A stretch of DNA of 34,683 nt, from positions 1 through 34,683 of the forward strand of contig NZ_JAEUMO010000208.1 in assembly GCF_016793285.1 (NCBI RefSeq). Direction: 5' to 3'. The notes under the pieces were generated by a model. It made no database searches and was not told the origin of the DNA. It saw only the letters and a list, made by a program, of their open reading frames with translations. The position numbers were made by a program, and so were the translations under genes. Source of the DNA: Phenylobacterium sp. GTDB lineage: Bacteria > Pseudomonadota > Alphaproteobacteria > Caulobacterales > Caulobacteraceae. Shown here one piece after another: positions 28,673 to 34,683 of this stretch. How positions within the stretch are numbered: position 1 is the stretch's first letter; each line of letters opens with the position of its first letter.

Positions 28673-29635
28673 CTACGTGTGGCGCCAGCCGCCGGGGCCG
28701 GGGTCGATCACCGTGCCGGCGGCGCGCACCTCGACGCCGTCGCCTTCCACCACCTCGCCGATGACCGTGAAGCCGGCCGGCTTGCGCACGCCCGGGGGCG
28801 CGGTGCAGACCACCTCGTAGTCGTCGCCGCCCGAGCCCAGGCGCAGCAGCGCGGCCGCGATGTCGGCCTGCTGCTCCAGCCAGGTGGCCGCGCCACGGCT
28901 GAGCGGCAGCTTGTCGAGGTCGATGCAGATGCGCACCTCGCTCGCCTCGGCGACATGGCGGGCGTCGGCGATCAGGCCGTCCGAGACGTCCGCTGCGGCC
29001 GTGGCGATCCGGCGGAGCTGGTCGCGCAGGTCGAGCCGCGGCTCCGGCAGGCGATAGCGGTAGACGAGTTCGCCCTCGGTGTCGGAGATCTCGCCGCGGA
29101 CGGCGGCGAGCCCCAGGGTCCCGTCGCCGATCGTGCCCGAGACCAGCAGCCGGTCGCCCGGCCGCGCGCCTGAGCGGCGCACCATCCGGCGTTCCGGGAC
29201 CCACCCCATCGCCGTGAGGCTTGCCGTGAACGGGCCCGGCGTCGAGACCGTGTCGCCGCCCATCAGACTGACGCCGTAGGCCTCGAGATCGGCCGAGAGG
29301 CCCATGGCGAACCGCTCGCGCTCGCGGGCGCCCAGGCCGTTCGGCCAGGCCACGAACAGGAAGGCCGCGAAGGGCTCCGCCGCCTTGGCCGCCAGGTCCG
29401 AGAGGTTCACCCGCACCAGCTTTCGCGCAACGAGGTCCGGCGCCTCGCCCACCGGGAAGTGAACCCCTTCGACGATGGCGTCCTTGGTGACCACGATGTC
29501 GTGGCCCTTGCGGCTGGGCAGCACCGCCGCATCGTCCTTCAGGTCGAAGGCGCCCGCCGCGCCGCGGGTCAGCGGGCGGAAGAGGCGTTCGATCTCGCCG
29601 AACTCGTCCAGACGGTCAGGTCCGGGGCCGGACAT
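28673..29635 (-). CDS. thiL: Thiamine-monophosphate kinase
   Basis: A 320-aa kinase that makes thiamine diphosphate from thiamine monophosphate and ATP. Motifs are [27 protein letters not shown] (metal and phosphate region; the usual G before DDA is K here), [37 protein letters not shown] and [10 protein letters not shown]. It overlaps the end of nusB by 20 nt on the same strand, so it is co-translated. The nusB-thiL pair after ribH is a very conserved arrangement. Confidence 0.96.
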   Translation of the reverse strand: MSGPGPDRLDEFGEIERLFRPLTRGAAGAFDLKDDAAVLPSRKGHDIVVTKDAIVEGVHFPVGEAPDLVARKLVRVNLSDLAAKAAEPFAAFLFVAWPNGLGARERERFAMGLSADLEAYGVSLMGGDTVSTPGPFTASLTAMGWVPERRMVRRSGARPGDRLLVSGTIGDGTLGLAAVRGEISDTEGELVYRYRLPEPRLDLRDQLRRIATAAADVSDGLIADARHVAEASEVRICIDLDKLPLSRGAATWLEQQADIAAALLRLGSGGDDYEVVCTAPPGVRKPAGFTVIGEVVEGDGVEVRAAGTVIDPGPGGWRHT

Positions 29636-30083
29636 CGCGCGCCACCGCGTCCAGAGCGCCGTTCACGAACCCGGGTTCGACCCCTTCGAAGAAGCTCTTG
29701 GCGATCTCGACGTACTCGTCGATGGCCACCTCGGTCGGCACGTCGGCCCGGTGCGCCAGTTCGTAGGCGCCGGCCCGCAGGATGGCGCGGACCGTGGCGT
29801 CCAGCCGCTCCAGCCGCCAGTTTTCGGCCAGCCGCCTGGCGATCGCGGCGTCGACGCGGCCCTGTTCGGCCACCACGCCGCGCACAAGCTCGGCGAAGAA
29901 GGCCTCGTCGGCGGCGGCCAGCGGCACGCTCTCGTTGTCGCCCACCTCGATGTCGCGGTCGAAGCGATGATCGGTGAACTCGCGGATCACATGCTCCACG
30001 CCGATGGACGAGACCTCCATCTGGTAGAGCGCCTGGACGGCGGCCAGCCGCGCGACCGAGCGCGACGCATGCGCACTGCTCAT
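29616..30083 (-). CDS. nusB: Transcription antitermination factor NusB
   Basis: A 155-aa NusB that joins the antitermination complex on rRNA operons with NusE/S10. It is all-helical: [17 protein letters not shown] at the start, [20 protein letters not shown] in the middle, and [57 protein letters not shown], the strongest family block. ATG 30083 overlaps the ribH stop (ATGA). Normal length. Confidence 0.97.
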   Translation of the reverse strand: MSSAHASRSVARLAAVQALYQMEVSSIGVEHVIREFTDHRFDRDIEVGDNESVPLAAADEAFFAELVRGVVAEQGRVDAAIARRLAENWRLERLDATVRAILRAGAYELAHRADVPTEVAIDEYVEIAKSFFEGVEPGFVNGALDAVARDVRPRT

Positions 30084-30544
30084 CGCTTGCCGCCGACGAA
30101 CTGCTGCTTCAGCGCGATCATGGTCAGCGCCGCGCGCGCCGCGCCGCCGCCCTTGTCGCCCTCGCTGACGCGGGCGCGCGCCCAGGCCTGGTCGTCGTCC
30201 TCGGTGGTCAGGACGCCGTTGCCGATGCACAGGCGCTTGCCGGTGGTCAGGTCCATGATCCCGCGGGCGCTCTCGTTCGAGACGATCTCGAAATGGTAGG
30301 TCTCGCCGCGGATCACGCAGCCCAGCGCCACGTAGCCGTCGTAGCGGATCCCCATCGGCCTGTGCCCGGCCTCCTCGGCCTGGGCGATGGCGCCCGGGAT
30401 CTCCAGCGCGCCGGGCACCGTCACGACGTCGTACTCCGCGCCGAACGCGCTCAGCGCCTGCGTCGCGCCTTCCAGCAGCGCATCGGCCAGGTCGTCGTAG
30501 AAGCGCGCCTCCACGATCAGGAGGCGGATCGGCTCGTCGCTCAT
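30080..30544 (-). CDS. ribH: 6,7-dimethyl-8-ribityllumazine synthase
   Basis: A 154-aa enzyme of the penultimate step of riboflavin synthesis, joining the ribitylaminouracil with dihydroxybutanone phosphate. Motifs are [50 protein letters not shown], and [17 protein letters not shown]. It is likely to form the usual large icosahedral or pentameric assembly. Its start at 30544 is 32 nt after the ribE stop; in the usual alphaproteobacterial order a ribBA gene would sit between them, and here it does not. It overlaps nusB. Confidence 0.97.
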   Translation of the reverse strand: MSDEPIRLLIVEARFYDDLADALLEGATQALSAFGAEYDVVTVPGALEIPGAIAQAEEAGHRPMGIRYDGYVALGCVIRGETYHFEIVSNESARGIMDLTTGKRLCIGNGVLTTEDDDQAWARARVSEGDKGGGAARAALTMIALKQQFVGGKR

Positions 30545-30576
30545 CGATAGTCCTTGGGAACAGGTTGAAGCTGCTC

Positions 30577-31167
30577 TTAGGCCGTTTCGCGCCAGCGGGC
30601 GAGATAGCGCGCCAGCATGTCGATCTCGAGGTTCACCCGCGAGCCGGCCGCGAGCGTCCCCAGCGTGGTCACGTCCCACGTGTGCGGGATCAGGTTGACG
30701 CCGAAGACGTCGTCCTCGACCTCGTTGACGGTCAGCGACACGCCTTCGACGGTGATCGAGCCCTTCGGCGCGATGAAGCGGTGCAGCGGCCGGGGCGCGC
30801 GGATCCGCACCCGGTGCGATCCGCCCTCGCTGTCGATGGAGAGCACCTCGCCCACGCCGTCGACGTGGCCAGAGACGATGTGGCCGCCCAGTTCGTCGCC
30901 GACGCGGGCAGCGCGCTCCAGGTTCACCGGCCGGCCTTCGTGCCAGTCGGACAGCGTCGTCAGGCCCAGGGTCTCGCCGGACACCTCGACGGCGAACCAG
31001 CCCTCGCCCTTCTCGACCACGGTGAGGCAGCAGCCGGCGTGGCTGATCGAGGCGCCGATGTCGACGGTGGAGAGGTCGAACGCCGTCTCGACTTCGAAGC
31101 GCCGGTCGCGGTTGGTGTCACGGACGCTGCGCACGCGTCCGACGTCGGTGACGATGCCGGTGAACAT
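30577..31167 (-). CDS. ribE: Riboflavin synthase alpha subunit
   Basis: A 196-aa riboflavin synthase that dismutates two lumazines into riboflavin. Two tandem lumazine-binding folds are visible: [12 protein letters not shown] with [28 protein letters not shown], then [19 protein letters not shown] and [29 protein letters not shown]. The start directly follows the ribD stop with no gap. All key residues are in place. The usual alternative name is ribC in some organisms. Confidence 0.97.
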   Translation of the reverse strand: MFTGIVTDVGRVRSVRDTNRDRRFEVETAFDLSTVDIGASISHAGCCLTVVEKGEGWFAVEVSGETLGLTTLSDWHEGRPVNLERAARVGDELGGHIVSGHVDGVGEVLSIDSEGGSHRVRIRAPRPLHRFIAPKGSITVEGVSLTVNEVEDDVFGVNLIPHTWDVTTLGTLAAGSRVNLEIDMLARYLARWRETA

Positions 31168-31812
31168 TCAGCCCCTCGAATAGCGTTCCCAGAGGTCGTC
31201 GCCGAGCTGGCCCACCTCCACCCGCCGGAAATGGGGCGCCTCCGCGAGCGCCGCAACCGCGAGCGCGCCGACGCCCGGCCGCCCCTCCCCGCCGATCACG
31301 ATCGGGGCGCGGAACCACTCGATGCAGTCCACGAGCCCGCACCGCAGAAAGCTGCCCGCCACCTGCCCGCCGCCTTCGACGAACAGGTCGGAAAGGCCTT
31401 CGTCGGCAAGCACTTGCACGACGGATTTAAGATCTGGCCGATCCTCGCCGGGGGCGGAGACGTCGATGACGCGCACGCCAGCGTCCACCAGGGCGGCGCT
31501 CGGCTCGCCCGTGGCGACGAGATAGGTCGGGACCTCTCGCGCCGTCCTGGCCAGCACGCAGTCCGGCGACAGCCGCTGGCGGCTGTCCAGCACCACCCTC
31601 GCCGGCTGGCGGCCGCTGTAGCCCGGCAGCCGGACCGTGAGCGAGGGATCGTCGGCCAGCGCGGTCTCGATGCCGATGACGACCGCGTCATGCGCCGCGC
31701 GCAGACGGTGAACCTGTTCGCGCGCCTGCGCGCCGGTGATCCAGCGGCTCTCGCCCGACGCTGTCGCGATCCGCCCGTCCAGGGACGTGGCGAGCTTCAG
31801 GGTGACGCTCAT
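31168..31812 (-). CDS. RibD-family reductase domain alone (deaminase domain absent)
   Basis: A 214-aa protein that corresponds only to the C-terminal, DHFR-like reductase half of RibD. It begins directly with VTLKLATSLDGRIATASGESRWITG and includes AHDAVVIGIETALADDPSLTVRLPG, VVLDSRQRLSPD, FVEGGGQVAGSFL and the GLVDCIEWFRAPIVIGG segment. The N-terminal deaminase domain with its zinc motifs (HAE and PCxxxGxxPPC) is missing, and no room is left for it: the nrdR stop is 6 nt upstream. Full RibD is about 360 aa. It should reduce the pyrimidine ribosyl intermediate if a partner deaminase exists. Its place in the rib cluster argues for a real riboflavin role. Confidence 0.92.
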   Translation of the reverse strand: MSVTLKLATSLDGRIATASGESRWITGAQAREQVHRLRAAHDAVVIGIETALADDPSLTVRLPGYSGRQPARVVLDSRQRLSPDCVLARTAREVPTYLVATGEPSAALVDAGVRVIDVSAPGEDRPDLKSVVQVLADEGLSDLFVEGGGQVAGSFLRCGLVDCIEWFRAPIVIGGEGRPGVGALAVAALAEAPHFRRVEVGQLGDDLWERYSRG

Positions 31813-31818
31813 GGCCGC

Positions 31819-32292
31819 CTACCGCGGATCGGCCAGGGCCTCGCTGAGCCCCTCTTCGCTGAGGAACTGGGCGAAATCGCTGGTCTCGCGGAAGTCGCGG
31901 TAGACCGAGGCGTAGCGGACGTAGGCCACGTCATCGAGTTGCTTCAGGTGCTTCATCACCAGCTCGCCGATCGTCGACGACGGCAACTCGGTCTCGCCCA
32001 TGCTCTCGAGCTGGCGAACGATGGTCGAGATCATCCGCTCCACGCGCTCGGGCTCCAGGGGCCGCTTGCGAATGGCGATCGAGATCGAGCGCGCGAGCTT
32101 GTCGCGGTCGAAGGGCGTCCGCCGGCCCGAGCGCTTCATGATCGTGAGTTCGCGCAACTGCACGCGCTCGAACGTCGTGAAGCGGCCCTCGCACGAGGGG
32201 CACAGCCGCCGGCGGCGAATGGCCGCCCCGTCTTCCGACGGGCGGCTGTCCTTCACCTGGGTCTCGTCGTGGCCACAGAATGGGCAGCGCAT
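31819..32292 (-). CDS. nrdR: Transcriptional repressor NrdR
   Basis: A 157-aa repressor of ribonucleotide reductase genes that senses ATP/dATP. The N-terminal zinc ribbon reads [16 protein letters not shown] and [16 protein letters not shown]. The ATP-cone domain reads [28 protein letters not shown] and continues to [14 protein letters not shown]. Normal length. It lies between glyA (31 bp upstream) and the riboflavin genes, a conserved neighbourhood in alphaproteobacteria. Confidence 0.97.
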   Translation of the reverse strand: MRCPFCGHDETQVKDSRPSEDGAAIRRRRLCPSCEGRFTTFERVQLRELTIMKRSGRRTPFDRDKLARSISIAIRKRPLEPERVERMISTIVRQLESMGETELPSSTIGELVMKHLKQLDDVAYVRYASVYRDFRETSDFAQFLSEEGLSEALADPR

Positions 32293-32323
32293 ATTTAGCC
32301 CCTCCTTCAGCCACTTAACGCTA

Positions 32324-33625
32324 TCACTTGTAGATAGGGAAGCGCCTCGTCATCGCCACCACCTCGGCGCGGACCTTCTGTTCCACCGACGTCGGGTCTT
32401 CGCCGGTCGCCACCGCGTCGAGAACCTCGCCGATCCAGCGGCCCACCTGGCGGAACTCCTCCGGGCCGAAGCCGCGGGTCGTGCCGGCGGGCGAGCCGAC
32501 CCGCAGGCCGGACGTCTGCATCGGCGGCAACGGGTCGCCGGGGATCGAGTTCTTGTTCGTGGTGATGCCCGCGCGCTCCAGCGCGACCTCGGCCTGGGCG
32601 CCCGACACGCTCTTCGGCGTCAGGTCGACCAGCATGAGGTGGCTGTCGGTGCCGTTGGAGACGATCTTGAAGCCGACGCTCTGCAGGCTATCGGCCAGCG
32701 CCCGCGCGTTCTCGATCACCTGCTTCGCATAGGTCTTGAACTCGGGCTTCAGCGCCTCGCCGAACGCCACGGCCTTGGCGGCGATCACATGCATCAGCGG
32801 GCCGCCCTGCAGGCCGGGGAACACCGCCGAGTTGATCCTGGCGGCCAGCTTCTTGTCGTTGGTCAGGATCATGCCGCCGCGCGGACCGCGCAGCGTCTTG
32901 TGCGTGGTCGTCGTGACCACGTGGCTGTGGGGGAACGGATTCGGGTACTCCCCGGCCACGACCAGCCCCGCATAGTGGGCCACGTCGCTCATCAGGATCG
33001 CACCCACCTCGTCGGCGATCTCGCGGAACTTCCGGAAGTCGATGTGGCGGGAATAGGCCGAGCCGCCGGCGATGATGACCTTCGGCCGGTGTTCGCGGGC
33101 GACGGCGGCCGCCTCGTCGTAGTCGATCAGGTGGTCCTGGGCGCGGACGCCGTAGGCGACGGGGTGGAACCACTTGCCGGACTGGTTGACGCTCTTGCCG
33201 TGCGTCAGGTGGCCGCCGTGGTCCAGGTTCATGCCCATGAAGGTGTCGCCCGGCGTCATCGTCGCCATGAAGACGGCCTGGTTCGCCTGGCTGCCCGAAT
33301 GGGGCTGCACGTTGGCGTATTCGCACCCGAACAACTGCTTGGCGCGGTCGATCGCAAGCAGCTCGGCCTCGTCGACCACTTCGCAGCCGCCGTAGTAGCG
33401 CTTGCCGGGGTAGCCTTCGGCGTACTTGTTGGTGAGCACGGAGCCCTGGGCGTCGAGCACGGCCCTGGAGACGATGTTCTCCGAGGCGATGAGCTCGATC
33501 TGGTCCTGCTGGCGCCGCAGCTCACCCGACAGGATCTTCGCGAGGTCCGGATCGGCGCTGTCCACGCCGGCGCGGAAGAAGTCTTCGGTCGAGGGCTTCG
33601 ATTGCACATGCAGGTTCAAGGGCAA
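32324..33625 (-). CDS. glyA: Serine hydroxymethyltransferase
   Basis: A 433-aa PLP enzyme that interconverts serine and glycine with tetrahydrofolate, supplying one-carbon units. Key segments are [60 protein letters not shown] and the PLP lysine in [14 protein letters not shown]. The frame starts with TTG 33625 ([11 protein letters not shown]) behind AAAGG; no ATG is close. It heads the glyA-nrdR-rib run, but whether all share one transcript is not clear. Length normal. Confidence 0.97.
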   Translation of the reverse strand: MPLNLHVQSKPSTEDFFRAGVDSADPDLAKILSGELRRQQDQIELIASENIVSRAVLDAQGSVLTNKYAEGYPGKRYYGGCEVVDEAELLAIDRAKQLFGCEYANVQPHSGSQANQAVFMATMTPGDTFMGMNLDHGGHLTHGKSVNQSGKWFHPVAYGVRAQDHLIDYDEAAAVAREHRPKVIIAGGSAYSRHIDFRKFREIADEVGAILMSDVAHYAGLVVAGEYPNPFPHSHVVTTTTHKTLRGPRGGMILTNDKKLAARINSAVFPGLQGGPLMHVIAAKAVAFGEALKPEFKTYAKQVIENARALADSLQSVGFKIVSNGTDSHLMLVDLTPKSVSGAQAEVALERAGITTNKNSIPGDPLPPMQTSGLRVGSPAGTTRGFGPEEFRQVGRWIGEVLDAVATGEDPTSVEQKVRAEVVAMTRRFPIYK

Positions 33626-33640
33626 GGCCTTTCGCTGAAG

Positions 33641-33660
33641 CGCCGACTCCCGGGTCGGCG
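33641..33660. promoter_or_regulatory. Hairpin in the glyA leader
   Basis: CGCCGAC-TCCCGG-GTCGGCG is a perfect 7-bp stem just 15 nt before the glyA start on its minus strand, next to a GAGGCGCCTC palindrome (33662-33671). It could affect ribosome access to glyA. I looked for a glycine riboswitch in 33626-33813 and did not find a convincing one. Confidence 0.4.
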
Positions 33661-33813
33661 AGAGGCGCCTCCTTTACCTCCGAACGCCCCCCGCTCCAAC
33701 CGCACACCCGCAGTATTTCCGGGGAACCGCTCGCAATCTCCGGGCGTTGACCGGCAAAGGCCGGGCGCGGCGAACGCGCCGAGGGCTCGGGCCGGTGTGT
33801 CAGAGGGGCGGTG

Positions 33814-34248
33814 ATGAGCGCAGGACCGGATTCCGATGGAGCTTCGGGGGGCGAGATACTGCGCCTGGGGGCCGGCATCGTCGCCGCCTACGTCAGCCGC
33901 AATCAGGTCTCCGCAGATGCGGTGCCGGACGTCATCCGGACCGTACACCAGGCGATGATGGCGCTCACCGGCGCGCCGGCGGCCGCGCCGCCGGAAGAGC
34001 GCCCCAGGCCGGCGGTGCCGATCGGGCGCTCGGTCCAGCACGACTACATCGTCTGCCTCGAGGACGGCAAACGGCTCAAGATGCTCAAGCGCTACCTGCG
34101 CTCGCGCTACAACATGAGCCCCGACGACTACCGTCGCCGCTGGGGCCTTGCGCCGGACTACCCGATGGTCGCGCCGGCCTATGCCGCCCGACGCTCGGAC
34201 TTCGCCAAGAAGATCGGCCTGGGACGGGGCGTGAGGCGCAGGACGTAG
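33814..34248 (+). CDS. mucR: MucR/Ros-family transcriptional regulator
   Basis: A 144-aa MucR-type DNA-binding regulator. After an N-terminal helix that mediates oligomerisation (LRLGAGIVAAYVSRNQVSADAVPDVIRTVHQAMMAL) comes a Pro/Ala linker, then the Ros/MucR domain HDYIVCLEDGKRLKMLKRYLRSRYNMSPDDYRRRWGLAPDYPMVAPAYAARRS and the tail FAKKIGLGRG. In the classical zinc finger the ligands are C-x2-C/D-x9-H-x4-H; here Cys81 and Asp84 are kept but both His positions are Tyr94 and Tyr99. GAGGGG precedes ATG 33814, and a GTG lies one codon earlier. It is divergent from glyA. In Caulobacter, MucR paralogues act in cell-cycle and motility control; this is a paralogue by family, not by test. Confidence 0.93.
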   Translation: MSAGPDSDGASGGEILRLGAGIVAAYVSRNQVSADAVPDVIRTVHQAMMALTGAPAAAPPEERPRPAVPIGRSVQHDYIVCLEDGKRLKMLKRYLRSRYNMSPDDYRRRWGLAPDYPMVAPAYAARRSDFAKKIGLGRGVRRRT

Positions 34249-34279
34249 GCGCGGCCGTGCGGGTGCAGACCGGCCCGAA

Positions 34280-34328
34280 GGACGCCCCTGGGTCAACAGG
34301 GGCGTCCGGGGACAGGTTCCGTGTCGGG
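34280..34328. repeat. Strong hairpin plus GGGGACAGG repeat downstream of mucR
   Basis: GGACGCCCCTG (34280-34290) pairs perfectly over 11 bp with CAGGGGCGTCC (34297-34307). Directly after comes GGGGACAGGTTCCGTGTCGGG (34308-34328), which resembles the pair of repeats at 9456-9521. The stem could end mucR transcription, though no T-run follows. Confidence 0.5.
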
Positions 34329-34438
34329 TTGTAGACGTTTCCGGTCCCGACTGGGAGTTGAGCACGCTTTGATTGCGGGGCGCCACGCCAGGACGTCGCA
34401 CGACCAACTTGTCGCAGCCTGCGTCAATCCCATGAGCG

Positions 34439-34473
34439 AAAAAGGCCCCGGAGCGGCGGCGCGCTCCGGGGCC
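34439..34473 (-). terminator. Rho-independent terminator of hemA
   Basis: On the minus strand GGCCCCGGAGC and GCTCCGGGGCC form an 11-bp stem, followed by TTTTTCG. It lies 23 nt after the hemA stop. The stem is almost the same sequence as the bamE/hppA terminator at 23451-23476. Confidence 0.92.
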
Positions 34474-34496
34474 TCTTCACGCAATCGCGCGGGATC

Positions 34497-34683
34497 TCAG
34501 GCGGCGACGCCGCCCACGCGCTTGATGTTGCAGTGGGTCCAGAGTTTTTCGAGCACCTCGACGAGTTCGTCCATCATGCGGTCGTCGTGGGCGGGGGACG
34601 GGGTGAAGCGCAGGCGTTCCGTGCCGCGGGGGACGGTGGGGTAGTTGATCGGCTGGACGTAGATGCCGTGGTCTTCCAGCAGC
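34497..34683 (-). CDS. hemA: 5-aminolevulinate synthase, C-terminal part (5' end beyond window)
   Basis: The last 61 codons of a minus-strand gene that runs off the window. The protein end reads [40 protein letters not shown] and [11 protein letters not shown], the typical C-terminus of 5-aminolevulinate synthase, which joins glycine and succinyl-CoA in the Shemin route of haem synthesis found in alphaproteobacteria. [16 protein letters not shown] is highly characteristic of the family. The PLP lysine and N-terminal part lie outside. The stop codon is at 34497-34499. Confidence 0.93.
   Translation of the reverse strand, partial: LLEDHGIYVQPINYPTVPRGTERLRFTPSPAHDDRMMDELVEVLEKLWTHCNIKRVGGVAA

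Noticed and set aside
31813..31818. FMN riboswitch before the riboflavin genes
   Set aside because: Only 6 nt separate nrdR and the RibD-like gene, and no RFN element pattern occurs in the upstream gaps.
33626..33813. Glycine riboswitch before glyA
   Set aside because: The characteristic paired aptamer consensus is missing; only short hairpins are seen.

Overview
The window is high-GC chromosomal DNA from an alphaproteobacterium, most likely of the order Caulobacterales (Caulobacter/Phenylobacterium type). That assignment is inferred from family content and gene order: plsX-fabH-ihfA-merR, rplM-rpsI-argC, hom-glpX-recJ, nrdR-rib genes-nusB-thiL, a MucR regulator, a DUF2842 protein, a ubiquinol-cytochrome c chaperone, and promoters with GCTA-type -10 boxes. 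No phage, CRISPR array or complete insertion sequence is visible. Most of the window is core genome, with one patchy accessory stretch at about 8.7-11.5 kb.

Layout. 0-6.7 kb: tRNA-Glu, then on the minus strand a lipoprotein gene and an alaC-hom-glpX-recJ series (amino-acid and central carbon metabolism, DNA repair), with a small membrane protein gene opposite glpX. 6.7-9.1 kb: polyhydroxyalkanoate synthase phaC with a long Lys/Ala-rich N-terminus, then a DUF1311 (LprI-like) gene whose signal peptide has no ordinary start codon. 9.1-11.5 kb: accessory stretch with a perfect 29-bp inverted repeat, GGGGAYAGG-type hairpins, a possible gene remnant, a Sel1-repeat gene of lower GC, a frameshifted hypothetical gene and a 33-bp inverted repeat. 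11.4-13.4 kb: a repeat-studded promoter and a tightly packed padR-DUF1700-GIN-domain operon closed by a clear terminator. 13.4-17.6 kb: msrB, a GNAT acetyltransferase, argC, rpsI, rplM and ctaA, all on the minus strand. 17.7-18.8 kb: DUF2842, tRNA-Pro(GGG) and a PEP-CTERM protein. 18.8-22.8 kb: minus-strand ubiquinol-cytochrome c chaperone, DUF177, plsX, fabH, ihfA and merR. 22.9-27.4 kb: a BamE-like lipoprotein, the H+-pumping pyrophosphatase, a secreted FliL-like protein and a two-lobed retropepsin-like protease. 27.4-33.6 kb: minus-strand glyA-nrdR-ribD-ribE-ribH-nusB-thiL-sulfatase. 33.8-34.7 kb: mucR and the 3' end of hemA.

How the genes work together. The rib genes make riboflavin, but this copy of the cluster is reduced: the RibD gene encodes only the reductase domain and there is no ribBA between ribE and ribH, so the deaminase and the GTP-cyclohydrolase/DHBP-synthase functions must be encoded elsewhere if the pathway is complete. 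The plsX-fabH pair feeds fatty-acid and phospholipid synthesis and is packed with DUF177 and the cytochrome bc1 chaperone. The padR/DUF1700/GIN operon looks like a self-regulated envelope module; it is the best candidate here for an under-described system. All functional statements rest on recognisable motifs and family resemblance read by eye; no database search was run.
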